From the NCBI RefSeq assembly GCF_025244905.1, contig NZ_CP104285.1, positions 2,914,001 through 2,978,000 of the forward strand: a DNA stretch of 64,000 nt. The letters run 5' to 3'. Of the stretch, positions 27,979-35,778 are shown piece by piece. The stretch's first letter is position 1; each line of letters begins with the position of its first letter. This stretch comes from Enterobacter mori. GTDB taxonomy: Bacteria > Pseudomonadota > Gammaproteobacteria > Enterobacterales > Enterobacteriaceae. A program made the translations under genes and the position numbers. Below the pieces are notes generated by a model. The model did not search any database, was not told the origin of the DNA, and saw nothing but the letters and a program-made list of their open reading frames with translations.

Positions 27979-30168
27979 ATGAAACGTTCTCATCTTTGGG
28001 TTTTAAATCCTTGCTTGCTTGCAATGCTTTCTACCTCTGCGTGGGCGGAAGAACAAAAGGAAGAAGATATGGTGGTCTCTGCCAGCCGTGCTCACCGCAG
28101 CGTGGCCGAGATGGCGCAGACCACCTGGGTCATTGAACGGGCTGAAATTGAGCAGCAGGTTCAGGGCGGGAAAGAGATTAAAGAAGTGCTGGCGCAGCTG
28201 ATCCCGGGTATGGACGTCAGCAGCCAGGGGCGTACCAACTACGGTATGAACCTGCGCGGTCGTTCGATGATGGTGATGGTGGACGGCGTGCGTCTGAACT
28301 CGTCGCGCAGCGACAGCCGCCAGCTCGACTCTATCGATCCGTTCAACATTGACCGTATTGAAGTGATCTCCGGTGCTACCTCGCTTTACGGCGGCGGCAG
28401 CACCGGCGGCCTGGTGAACATCGTCACCAAAAAGGGCCAACCGGATACCGAAGTTGAGTTCCAGACCGGGACAAAGAGCGGATTTAACAGCCATAACGAT
28501 CACGATGAGAACGTGTCGGCAGCCGTCAGCGGCGGCAACGATAAGGCCTCCGGTCGTCTGTCGGTGTCGTATCAGCGTTACGGCGGCTGGTATGACGGCA
28601 ACGGCGACGAGGTAATTATCGATAACACCCAGACCGGCCTGCAGTATTCCGATCGTATTGACGTGATGGGCACTGGCACCATCAACATTGACGACCATCA
28701 GCAGCTGCAGCTCACCACGCAGTACTACAAGAGCGAGTCCGACGGGAAGCACGGTCTGTTCCTCGGCGAGAACTTCTCGGCGGTGACGGGCAATGCAAAA
28801 GCCTACAACAAAGACAACCTCAACTCCGATCGTATCCCCGGTACCGAGCGCCACCTGATCAACCTGCAGTACTCAAATACCGATTTCTGGGGCCAGGATC
28901 TGGTCGCGCAGATTTACTATCGCGATGAGAGCCTGACCTACTACCCGTTCCCGACGCTGAGCAAAGGCGCGGTGACCAGCATTGGCGCATCCCAGCAGAA
29001 AACCGACTTTTACGGCGGCAAGCTGACGCTGAACAGCAAGCCGGTGGATGATTTGACCCTCACCTGGGGTGTCGATGCCGACCACGAAACCTTCGACGCT
29101 AACCAGCAGTTCTTCGATCTGAGTAAAGCGGCGGCAAGCGGCGGTATGGATCTGGAAAATGCCTACAACGTGGGCCGTTATCCGGGCTACAGCATCACCA
29201 ACCTTGCCCCGTTCCTGCAGGCCAGCTATGACATTGATGCCATCACCCTGAGCGGCGGCGTGCGCTACCAGTACACCGAGAACAAGGTGGACGACTTTGT
29301 TGGTTACGCCCAGCAGCAGGCCATCGCTAACGGGAAAGCCACCTCTGCCGACGCGGTGCCTGGCGGGAAAACGGATTACAACAACTTCCTGTTTAACGCC
29401 GGGATCCTTGGCCGTCTGACCGAACAGCAGCAGCTGTGGTTTAACTTCTCCCAGGGCTTCGAAATTCCGGACCTGGCGAAGTACTACGGTTCCGGCACCT
29501 ATCAGCTGGTCGATGGTCACTATCGCCTGCAAAACAGCGTCAACGTAAACGACTCGACTCTGGACGGGATTAAGGTCAACGCTTACGAGCTGGGCTGGCG
29601 TTTCACCGGCGACAACCTGCGCACGCAGGTCGCGGCGTACTACTCGCTCTCGGATAAGACCATCACCATCAACAAGAGTGACATGACCATCAACCTCGAA
29701 GACGATAAACGTCGAATTTACGGGATTGAAGGCCAGGTGGACTACTTCTTCACCGACAGCGACTGGAGCACCGGCGCGAACTTTAACGCCATTAAGTCTG
29801 AGACGCGTGAAAACGGAAAATGGGAGAAGCTGACGGTCGACAGCGCGAGCCCGTCGAAGGCCAGCGCATGGGTTAACTGGGCACCGGGCGACTGGGCGCT
29901 GCGCGTGCAGAGCACGCAGACCTTTGACGTGTCCGATGCCGACGGTAAGAAGATCGATGGCTATAACACAATTGATTTCCTCGGCAGCTACGCCCTGCCG
30001 GTGGGCAAGGTCAGCTTCAGCGTGGAAAACCTGCTGGACAAAGACTACACCACCGCCTGGGGCCAGCGCGCGCCGGGGCTGTATAGCCCAACCTACGGCG
30101 CACCGGGCCTGTATACCTATAAAGGCCGCGGACGTACCTTTGGTCTGAACTACTCCGTACTGTTCTGA
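27979..30168 (+). CDS. iutA: IutA, TonB-dependent ferric aerobactin receptor
   Basis: 729 residues. A signal peptide of about 23 residues (ends AWA-E) is followed by the TonB box region MVVSASR, then the plug domain with GRTNYGMNLRGR, VDGVRLNSSRSDSRQLD and SGATSLYGGGSTGG. A 22-strand type barrel ends in GLNYSVLF with a terminal Phe. It imports Fe-aerobactin across the outer membrane and closes the operon; a stable terminator follows. Confidence 0.98.
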   Translation: MKRSHLWVLNPCLLAMLSTSAWAEEQKEEDMVVSASRAHRSVAEMAQTTWVIERAEIEQQVQGGKEIKEVLAQLIPGMDVSSQGRTNYGMNLRGRSMMVMVDGVRLNSSRSDSRQLDSIDPFNIDRIEVISGATSLYGGGSTGGLVNIVTKKGQPDTEVEFQTGTKSGFNSHNDHDENVSAAVSGGNDKASGRLSVSYQRYGGWYDGNGDEVIIDNTQTGLQYSDRIDVMGTGTINIDDHQQLQLTTQYYKSESDGKHGLFLGENFSAVTGNAKAYNKDNLNSDRIPGTERHLINLQYSNTDFWGQDLVAQIYYRDESLTYYPFPTLSKGAVTSIGASQQKTDFYGGKLTLNSKPVDDLTLTWGVDADHETFDANQQFFDLSKAAASGGMDLENAYNVGRYPGYSITNLAPFLQASYDIDAITLSGGVRYQYTENKVDDFVGYAQQQAIANGKATSADAVPGGKTDYNNFLFNAGILGRLTEQQQLWFNFSQGFEIPDLAKYYGSGTYQLVDGHYRLQNSVNVNDSTLDGIKVNAYELGWRFTGDNLRTQVAAYYSLSDKTITINKSDMTINLEDDKRRIYGIEGQVDYFFTDSDWSTGANFNAIKSETRENGKWEKLTVDSASPSKASAWVNWAPGDWALRVQSTQTFDVSDADGKKIDGYNTIDFLGSYALPVGKVSFSVENLLDKDYTTAWGQRAPGLYSPTYGAPGLYTYKGRGRTFGLNYSVLF

Positions 30169-30174
30169 TCCTGA

Positions 30175-30199
30175 GCGCCGCCTGCGGGCGGCGCATTTT
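30175..30199 (+). terminator. Terminator of iucABCD-iutA
   Basis: A perfect 8-bp GC stem (GCGCCGCC / GGCGGCGC) with a TGCG loop, followed by ATTTT. It starts 6 bp after the iutA stop and fits a Rho-independent terminator for the aerobactin operon. Confidence 0.85.
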
Positions 30200-30285
30200 G
30201 CTGTGTAATTTCAACGCGAATTTGCTATAAAATCAGCGATTTGCTGAAATTGTCGGCAAACGAACGAAAAGTTTAAGTTACCCCT

Positions 30286-30314
30286 TTGACAAGGTGAACG
30301 CAGGTCGATAATAT
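30286..30314 (+). promoter_or_regulatory. Promoter of tRNA-Asn copy 1
   Basis: Perfect TTGACA (30286-30291), 17-bp spacer and TAATAT (30309-30314), followed by a GC-rich discriminator (CGCCCCG), as in stringently controlled stable-RNA promoters. The same promoter with small changes precedes tRNA-Asn copy 2. Confidence 0.85.
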
Positions 30315-30332
30315 TCGCCCCGTTCACACGAT

Positions 30333-30408
30333 TCCTCTGTAGTTCAGTCGGTAGAACGGCGGACTGTTAATCCGTATGTCACTGGTTCGAGTCCAGTCAG
30401 AGGAGCCA
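30333..30408 (+). tRNA. asnT: tRNA-Asn(GUU) copy 1
   Basis: 76 nt with the CCA encoded. The acceptor arms TCCTCTG and CAGAGGA pair, the anticodon is GTT in CTGTTAA, and the T-arm has GGTTCGAGTCC. It is identical to the other three copies in this window. Its place after mtfA (with aerobactin intervening) corresponds to asnT of K-12; the symbol is inferred from that position. Confidence 0.97.
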
Positions 30409-30414
30409 AATTTG

Positions 30415-30442
30415 AAAAGCCTGCTTTTAAAGCAGGCTTTTT
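30415..30442 (+). terminator. Terminator of tRNA-Asn copy 1
   Basis: The hairpin AAAAGCCTGCTT / AAGCAGGCTTTTT with a short loop ends in a T-run, 6 bp after the tRNA CCA. Copies 2 and 3 carry the identical element, and copy 4 a variant. Confidence 0.9.
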
Positions 30443-30462
30443 GCTTTTCTGCGTCTCTGATG

Positions 30463-30795
30463 TTAATTCAGAATCGCATCCAACCTGGCAAGTACCTCAT
30501 TTACAACGGCGTCAGGTATGCGTTCCAGCCGCATGCCGTTCCGGGCAGCCATATCAATGGTTCTGGGCTGGTCACAGCAAATAACGCCTGTTGTTTTTGT
30601 CCCCGCCCCTTCCAGTGAAACGGTAAAACCAGCCGTACGTGCAAAATTTCCGCCGCTGGTGACGGGAACCACTACCGGTAGCCGGGTCAGCTTGTTAAAC
30701 AATGCCTTCGACACGATGAGTACCGGACATTTTCCACTTTGCTCGTGACCAGCAATCGGATCCAGTGAAACAAGCCAGATTTCCCCTCTGTCCAT
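30463..30795 (-). CDS. chpB: ChpB-family (MazF/PemK-like) endoribonuclease toxin
   Basis: 110 residues. The N-terminal DRGEIWLVSLDP motif, the GHEQSG-CPVLIVS segment, VVVPVTSGGNFARTAGFTVSLEG and the late CCDQPRTIDM motif closely follow E. coli ChpB, a MazF-fold mRNA interferase. It should cleave mRNA when the antitoxin is degraded. Its start codon directly follows the antitoxin stop (zero-base gap), giving an antitoxin-first operon. It is convergent with tRNA-Asn copy 1. Confidence 0.92.
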   Translation of the reverse strand: MDRGEIWLVSLDPIAGHEQSGKCPVLIVSKALFNKLTRLPVVVPVTSGGNFARTAGFTVSLEGAGTKTTGVICCDQPRTIDMAARNGMRLERIPDAVVNEVLARLDAILN

Positions 30796-31053
30796 TTACA
30801 GGATCTCCTTGCCTACCGCAGGCGCAACAACCCATTCCCGATCCTCTTCGCTCATTTCAGCGTGCGGATCGCACTGCGCCAGCAGCTCCTCAAGCGAATA
30901 ATGAGGACGTTTCTGGGGTTCAATAATCAGGCAGCCATTATTAATGGTCATGCCGACTTCGCTGTCCGTCGACAGCTCCAGCGTTTTCAGCACGGCGGGA
31001 GGAACCGCCAGCATGATGGATCCACCGACCTTTTTAAGACGAGTTGTATACAT
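30796..31053 (-). CDS. chpS: ChpS-family (MazE-like) antitoxin
   Basis: 85 residues from the ATG at 31053, which has GGAGG 6 bases upstream. The N-terminal half is an AbrB/MazE swapped-hairpin DNA-binding domain (LKKVGGSIMLAVPPAVLKTLEL). The C-terminal YSLEELLAQCDPHAEMSEED segment is the toxin-neutralising tail also found in ChpS. The frame stays open for 24 more codons to an ATG at 31125 that has its own AGGA, so a longer form cannot be excluded. Nested dyads overlap the start (31055-31106). Confidence 0.9.
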   Translation of the reverse strand: MYTTRLKKVGGSIMLAVPPAVLKTLELSTDSEVGMTINNGCLIIEPQKRPHYSLEELLAQCDPHAEMSEEDREWVVAPAVGKEIL

Positions 31054-31054
31054 A

Positions 31055-31106
31055 GCGCACCTCCGAATATTATATTTAAATATAACATTCATGGTGGGAG
31101 GTGCGC
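31055..31106 (-). promoter_or_regulatory. Nested dyads over the chpSB start: probable operator and RNA hairpin
   Basis: Inner perfect 16-bp palindrome TTATATTTAAATATAA (31070-31085), centred on TTTAAA, is a good candidate operator for ChpS. Outer arms GCGCACCTCC (31055-31064) and GGAGGTGCGC (31097-31106) are exact complements. On the transcript the arm next to the start contains the GGAGG ribosome site, and the distal arm reads as an anti-Shine-Dalgarno, so a long transcript could fold to hide the chpS start. Confidence 0.7.
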
Positions 31107-31318
31107 AATTATTCATCAGACTCATGGTGATTTCCTTTTCGTAATAAAGCTGTTATCCATCTAAGTACACTGCAGGTGGGAACGAAGTGCGTCACTACGA
31201 AGGCTGATAATAGAAAAATGTTTTTGCGGTTCAAAGGATTATGGCGAATCGGATAAACGAAATGCGAGGCGCCTTCCGGATCGGGAGAATTTTGGCGCCA
31301 GGTTGAGGTCACTCCCCC

Positions 31319-32278
31319 TTATGGCCTCATAACAACGCGCCCTAGCGGTTTCGCTGTCTCAGCGTATTCGTGGGCCGCGGCGGCGTCAGCCAAGGGGAAG
31401 ATACGGTCAATGACAACTCTGACGCGCCCTGCCGCTACAGCCTGCAACATGTCGTCCACACTTGTCCGAACGCCGGGTCTTTCAAAAAGAGGGCCCATAA
31501 ATACCCCCATGAGCGTCTGGTTAGACTGCATTGACGGCCACAAGTCGACAGTCAGGCTGCCACCGCCCGCATTACCGACGAAGACGAGACGTCCTTCCGG
31601 CGCGAGTGCAGAGAGCGAAACAGGCAACGTCGTCCCTACCGGATCGATCACGAGGTCAACACCGTTGCCACGGGTGTACTCTCGAACGCGGTCAACGATG
31701 TTATCCTCTACACGATCCACGACATAATCGGCACCCAATTCAAGCAACCGACTTCTTCGCTGCGTTCCGCTTGCCACGGCGATAACCGTCGCGCCTGCCT
31801 GTGAGGCAAGCTGAACGGCCGCGAGCCCCACGCCACCCGCTGCTGCCTGAATCAGGACGGTTTCTCCGTGCCGGAGCATGCCTCGTGTGAACAGGCAATG
31901 ATGTGCGGTTCCAAAAGAGATCGGTACCACCGACGCGTCTGCTGCATCCACCCCATCCGGGATAAGCCAGGTGCGTTCCGCGGGCACGGCCCAACGTTCC
32001 GCATGCGATCCCTGCATGCTAAAAGCCGTCACTCTGTCCCCAACCCTGCGGCTACGGACTTTCGAACCGACGGCAACAACTGTCCCCGCGGCCGCGTAGC
32101 CGACGATCCATGCAGGAAGAGTCGGCGGAGTTGAGCGCCGGTTGATCAGATCTCCCCCTTCAATCGAGATAGCCTCGACAGCAATCAGGACGTCCTCAGG
32201 CCCTGCGACCGGATCCGGGACATCGAGATACTGCAGGACGCCGGGAGCGCCTTCCACGTCATAAACCGCTGCTTTCAT
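31319..32278 (-). CDS. Zinc-type alcohol dehydrogenase/quinone oxidoreductase family protein
   Basis: 319 residues from the ATG at 32278 (GAGG upstream; the longer frame to 32341 has no support and would run into ridA). It has a GroES-like N-terminal domain (PEDVLIAVEAISIEGGDL) and a Rossmann NADPH-binding domain with AAAGGVGLAAVQLA near residue 150. The structural and catalytic zinc Cys ligands are absent, as in NADPH:quinone reductases (QOR/MDR). It lies 46 bp downstream of ridA, so both probably form an operon governed by the divergent LysR gene. Substrate unknown. Confidence 0.87.
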   Translation of the reverse strand: MKAAVYDVEGAPGVLQYLDVPDPVAGPEDVLIAVEAISIEGGDLINRRSTPPTLPAWIVGYAAAGTVVAVGSKVRSRRVGDRVTAFSMQGSHAERWAVPAERTWLIPDGVDAADASVVPISFGTAHHCLFTRGMLRHGETVLIQAAAGGVGLAAVQLASQAGATVIAVASGTQRRSRLLELGADYVVDRVEDNIVDRVREYTRGNGVDLVIDPVGTTLPVSLSALAPEGRLVFVGNAGGGSLTVDLWPSMQSNQTLMGVFMGPLFERPGVRTSVDDMLQAVAAGRVRVVIDRIFPLADAAAAHEYAETAKPLGRVVMRP

Positions 32279-32324
32279 CAATTTTTCCTCTGTCTTTTTC
32301 GACCGGCGGAAAGACCCGCGACGC

Positions 32325-32714
32325 TCAGGGCAGCCGGGCAATCACCTTAATCTCAAACTGGAATCCGTACAGCCACGTCACGCCGATCCCGGTCAACGTA
32401 GGATAAGGCGCTTTCCCCCAATATTCTGGCAGGATACGCCAGATAGCCTCGAGGTTTGACTCAGGATCGACGACAAAGAGGGTAACGTCAACCACGTCAC
32501 CGAACGTGCAGCCCGCAGCCTTGAGAACAGCATTAAGGTTATCGAATGCCAGCCGAACCTGTGCGTCAAGATCCTCTTCAGGCGAACCATCCTCCCGGCT
32601 ACCAACCTGCCCCGAAACAAACAGGAAACCGTTGGATTTGATGGCGGGTGAGTACCGATTGCGCTCATAGAGCGCCTGCCGTCCAAAGGGAAAAACTGCT
32701 TCGCGTGTTGTCAT
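32325..32714 (-). CDS. RidA family protein
   Basis: 129 residues from the ATG at 32714 (AAAGGT upstream). It has the YjgF/YER057c/UK114 fold: FGRQALYERNRYSPAIKSNGFLFVSGQVG-type start (read in parts), then AQVRLAFDNLNAVLKAAGCTFGDVV. The Arg that closes the imine site in true RidA is not at the usual C-terminal RxxV position that I can align, so deaminase activity is uncertain. It belongs to the LysR-controlled pair with the downstream oxidoreductase. Confidence 0.85.
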   Translation of the reverse strand: MTTREAVFPFGRQALYERNRYSPAIKSNGFLFVSGQVGSREDGSPEEDLDAQVRLAFDNLNAVLKAAGCTFGDVVDVTLFVVDPESNLEAIWRILPEYWGKAPYPTLTGIGVTWLYGFQFEIKVIARLP

Positions 32715-32810
32715 GTTTGTACCTTTGTAATGGGGCGAAATCTGCCCGGTGAACACAAAGACACTTTACAGGTGCAGGATCCAGCGGATAAACAAGCGAC
32801 TTTGTCCATC

Positions 32811-32833
32811 ATTGTTTGTAATATCCAAACAAT
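32811..32833. promoter_or_regulatory. LysR-type operator between ridA and the divergent lysR gene
   Basis: Perfect 8-bp inverted repeat ATTGTTTG (32811-32818) and CAAACAAT (32826-32833) with a 7-base spacer; within it is the T-N11-A pattern typical of LysR regulators. It lies 23 bp before the lysR ATG and about 97 bp before ridA, so it can serve autoregulation and activation of the divergent pair. Confidence 0.75.
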
Positions 32834-32855
32834 CGGTGAAAAGAGAGGACAAGGG

Positions 32856-33776
32856 ATGGATCGTTTCGATGCGATGCGCGCCTTTGCTCGCGTGGTGGAA
32901 GCAGGCAGTTTCACAAAGGCTGCCCAGACGCTTCATATGAGCAAAACCACGGTGACGCAGCTTATTCAGCAACTGGAAGCGCGCCTGCGCGTCAGGCTGC
33001 TTCATCGTACCACCCGCAGGCTCGGCGTCACGCCTGATGGCGCGGTCTACTACGAGCGCGTCATCCGCCTGCTGGCGGACATGGAAGATGCTGAAAACAG
33101 CCTGTCCAGTTCGGCGATGACGCCCAGGGGACGGCTACGGATAGATGTGCCCACTCCTCTCGCTCGCCTGGTGCTGGTGCCCGCGCTACCGGCTTTTCAC
33201 GCGCGCTACCCTGATATCCAGTTCGACATGGGCGTAAGTGACCGGGTGGTGGATCTGATCGGCGATAACGTGGATTGCGTACTGCGGGGCGGCGAAATCA
33301 GCGACCAGTCCCTGATCGCACGCCACGTCGGTGATTTGCAAATCGGTGTTTACGCCGCACCGAGCTATGTGGAACGCCTTGGCGCCCCTGCGCATCCGCG
33401 AGAGCTGGAAAACACGGACCATCGCATAGTGGGATTCTTGTCCTCACGCACCGGTAAGCTCGATCCTCTGATACTGCACGGTGAGAGTGAACATATTGAA
33501 ATCAAGAGCAGCTATGTGCTTGCAGTGGATGATGGCAACGCTTACCTCGAAGCAGGGCTAGCGGGATTAGGCGTGATTGCGCTGCCGGTCTATATGGCGG
33601 CAGCGCATCAGGCTTGTGGCGCCTTAATTCCGCTATTTGAAGATTGGCGTATTGACCCAATGCCCCTGTACCTGGCATTCCCGCCTAACCGCCATGTCAA
33701 CGCTAAACTGCGCGTTTTTATTGATTGGATCGTTGAATTGATGCAGCAGCATGTCCCCACTTCCACCAAGAAGTAA
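32856..33776 (+). CDS. LysR family transcriptional regulator
   Basis: 306 residues from the ATG at 32856 (AGAGGAC upstream); the longer open frame begins inside the operator region and is rejected. The N-terminal winged helix (FVVEAGSFTKAAQTLHMSKTTVTQLIQQLE, in parts) is followed by a periplasmic-binding-like effector domain from about residue 90. It resembles the DsdC/AaeR-like group often annotated as LysR with RidA or oxidoreductase neighbours. Ligand unknown; the divergent ridA-oxidoreductase pair is the likely target. Confidence 0.9.
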   Translation: MDRFDAMRAFARVVEAGSFTKAAQTLHMSKTTVTQLIQQLEARLRVRLLHRTTRRLGVTPDGAVYYERVIRLLADMEDAENSLSSSAMTPRGRLRIDVPTPLARLVLVPALPAFHARYPDIQFDMGVSDRVVDLIGDNVDCVLRGGEISDQSLIARHVGDLQIGVYAAPSYVERLGAPAHPRELENTDHRIVGFLSSRTGKLDPLILHGESEHIEIKSSYVLAVDDGNAYLEAGLAGLGVIALPVYMAAAHQACGALIPLFEDWRIDPMPLYLAFPPNRHVNAKLRVFIDWIVELMQQHVPTSTKK

Positions 33777-33795
33777 CAACATCTATTCGCTCATC

Positions 33796-33826
33796 ACCGC
33801 CGATTGACGGTTATGCTGGCGGTTTT
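33796..33826 (+). terminator. Possible terminator after the lysR gene
   Basis: Arms ACCGCC (33796-33801) and GGCGGT (33818-33823), followed by TTTT, 19 bp after the lysR stop. The stem is short and the loop is 16 bases, so strength is moderate. Confidence 0.45.
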
Positions 33827-33851
33827 AAAGCATGCTTTTCGCTCTTCTGCC

Positions 33852-34154
33852 CTACAGCACAAAGTCATAGTGCGAGCCATCTGGCAGTTCAACATCAAGC
33901 CGCAGCTTTCCGCCCGCAGCCTCAACGTAGCGTTTGAGTGAAGAGAGTTTCAAATCGCGCCCTGGCTTTTCCATTACCGCAACAGTAGGCTGCTTGATGC
34001 CCAACGTCTGCGCCATTTCGACCTGCGTTTTATGTACTTTCTCACGTAACTCAGACAGATGAATGTTGAGTAGAATATCCGTCGCTATCGCCTCAGCGCT
34101 GGCGACAACCTCCGGCTTTTCATCCGCTATAAGCTGCTCAAGGGTTCTTCCCAT
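33852..34154 (-). CDS. higA: HigA-type helix-turn-helix antitoxin
   Basis: 100 residues. An XRE-type helix-turn-helix occupies about residues 35-75 (REKVHKTQVEMAQTLGIKQPTVAVME in parts), followed by YVEAAGGKLRLDVELPDG, typical of HigA-2/RelB-like antitoxins. It follows the toxin gene by 4 bp, the toxin-first order usual for higBA. It should neutralise HigB and repress the shared promoter. Confidence 0.87.
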   Translation of the reverse strand: MGRTLEQLIADEKPEVVASAEAIATDILLNIHLSELREKVHKTQVEMAQTLGIKQPTVAVMEKPGRDLKLSSLKRYVEAAGGKLRLDVELPDGSHYDFVL

Positions 34155-34158
34155 CGCA

Positions 34159-34512
34159 TTATTCCCTCTCTTTTAATGTATTCAGCCAGTGAGTGAATTC
34201 CAGGTCAGCAACGAGGAGCATCTCATCGTAGAACCGCTTTTCATTGCCGACTTTATTGCCAGCACAAAGCACGATACCCGTGCGGTTTGGGTCAAATGCA
34301 AAAAACGCCCGCAATGGATCGCCCTTACTCTGAATGCGAAGCTCTTTCATGTTGCTGTGACGGGAACCTTTAAGCGTATCAGCGTAGGGTCTCGATAAAC
34401 CCGGTCCCTTCTCTCTCAATACAAGCAGTGCTGCAAGTACGCAGGCGCGATCGGTATCGTCAAGCGAAGTAAACCAGCGATCAAATCTGTCCGTCGTGTT
34501 AATTGTCCACAC
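34159..34512 (-). CDS. higB: HigB-type (RelE superfamily) toxin
   Basis: 117 residues from a GTG at 34512; GGGAGG lies just upstream, and the protein then begins (M)WTINTTDRFDRWF, matching the MWTV..FDDWL start of known HigB toxins. The frame is open further upstream to 34551 but without a better ribosome site. PYADTLKGSRHSNMKELR and PLRAFFAFDP are the RelE-fold ribonuclease segments. It should cut mRNA on the ribosome when HigA is lost. Confidence 0.87.
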   Translation of the reverse strand: MWTINTTDRFDRWFTSLDDTDRACVLAALLVLREKGPGLSRPYADTLKGSRHSNMKELRIQSKGDPLRAFFAFDPNRTGIVLCAGNKVGNEKRFYDEMLLVADLEFTHWLNTLKERE

Positions 34513-34526
34513 AAGACCTCCCATCA

Positions 34527-34562
34527 AATATAGATCAAAAGCTATATACATGCAAAGCTATA
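34527..34562 (-). promoter_or_regulatory. higBA promoter with direct repeats
   Basis: On the minus strand, TTGCAT (34550-34555) and TATATT (34527-34532) are 17 bp apart. AAAGCTATA occurs twice on the plus strand (34538-34546 and 34554-34562), 16 bp apart, inside and next to the promoter. This is a plausible HigA operator. Confidence 0.55.
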
Positions 34563-34696
34563 GCGATGATTATGCTGAGATGGAAAAGAAGATTCTTGTG
34601 GGGTTATGTGAATACTGAATGCGTGCCGGAGTATTTCTGTGTATCTCTTATCGGATATTCATTTTGTTACGAGCAACATCGAAAAAAGCTCAGGAA

Positions 34697-34721
34697 CCCG
34701 GCCAGCGCAGCGCTACCGGGC
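34697..34721. repeat. REP-like half element
   Basis: CCCGG...CCAGCGCAGCGCTA...CCGGG forms an imperfect palindrome of the same general type as the REP elements at 37149 and 52339, but only one unit is present. It lies just after the cbl stop. Confidence 0.4.
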
Positions 34722-34731
34722 AAGCCAGCAG

Positions 34732-35682
34732 CTAGATCTGGTAATCAATCGCCACTTCTTCCGGCTCCATCACCTGACGTTTAATCTCGTCCACCGAAAG
34801 ACCCGCATTGCACAGCTCGATAAAGCGCCAGACATAGTTGCGCTGGAGCTGCCCGCGCTTCAGGCCAAGCCATACGGTGTTGGCGTCAAACAGGTGACGC
34901 GTATCAAGACGCACCAGGTTCCCGTCTTCGCGTTCCCCGCTGGACTGCTCCGCCACCAGACCAATGCCCAGACCCAGCTCGACGTAGGTTTTGATCACAT
35001 CGGAGTCTTGCGCGCTCAGCACCACGTCCGGCGTTAGCCCTTTGCGGTTGAAGGCTTCATCAATGCGCGAGCGTCCGGTAATGCCCTGGCGGTAAGTGAT
35101 CAGCGGCCATTTCGCAATGTCTTCCAGCGTCAGGGGAGAGACCTGATTCAGCGGATGATCGACCGGGAGTAATAAACTGTGGTACCAGCGGAACCACGGG
35201 AACGCCACCAGCAGCGGGTCGTTGCTCAGACGCTCGCTGGCGATGCCGATATCTGCCCCGCCGTTTTGCAGCAGCACTTCAATTTCCTGCGGCGTGCCCT
35301 GAATAAGCTCCAGACGGACATCCGGGAAAAGTTCGCGGAAGGCTTTAATCACCGGCGGCAGGCTGTAGCGCGCCTGCGTGTGGGTCGTGGCGATGGTGAG
35401 CACGCCCGAGGCGTCATTGGTGAAGAGATCCGCCAGACGACGCACGTTGCTGGCCTCGTTGAGGATCCGCTCAGCGATGGTCAGCAATGCCTTGCCCGGC
35501 TCCGTCATCCCAAGCAGACGCTTGCCGCGACGGATAAAAATCTCTATCCCCAGTTCCTCTTCCAGCTCGCGAATATGGCGGCTGACGCCCGACTGGGATG
35601 TATAAAGCATGTTAGCGACTTCGGTTAGGTTATAGTCCCGCCTGGCCGCCTCACGGATAATTTTAAGTTGCTGGAAATTCAC
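34732..35682 (-). CDS. cbl: Cbl, CysB-like LysR regulator
   Basis: 316 residues with a GTG start preceded by GGAG 6 bases upstream. The sequence follows E. coli Cbl closely: MNFQQLKIIREAARRDYN start, helix-turn-helix TSQSGVSRHIRELEEELG, and the effector-domain segment ATTHTQARYSLP. Cbl activates sulphonate-sulphur genes (ssu, tau) under sulphate limitation and is itself controlled by CysB and Nac. It is next to nac as in K-12. Confidence 0.96.
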   Translation of the reverse strand: MNFQQLKIIREAARRDYNLTEVANMLYTSQSGVSRHIRELEEELGIEIFIRRGKRLLGMTEPGKALLTIAERILNEASNVRRLADLFTNDASGVLTIATTHTQARYSLPPVIKAFRELFPDVRLELIQGTPQEIEVLLQNGGADIGIASERLSNDPLLVAFPWFRWYHSLLLPVDHPLNQVSPLTLEDIAKWPLITYRQGITGRSRIDEAFNRKGLTPDVVLSAQDSDVIKTYVELGLGIGLVAEQSSGEREDGNLVRLDTRHLFDANTVWLGLKRGQLQRNYVWRFIELCNAGLSVDEIKRQVMEPEEVAIDYQI

Positions 35683-35778
35683 AATTCACTCCGGCGCATC
35701 TGACATAGCTCTATTGTTAGAGTCAGCCGCGCTGCAGAACAAATAATAAAAACCAGCATCTTATTCTTTTATGGAATA

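Noticed and set aside
30333..30408. Genomic island attachment at tRNA-Asn (as used by the Yersinia high-pathogenicity island)
   Set aside because: No integrase and no extra copy of the tRNA 3' end was seen outside the four full tRNA genes.
34531..34784. Plus-strand frame across the higBA promoter region
   Set aside because: No ribosome site; it overlaps the higBA promoter, the REP remnant and the end of cbl.
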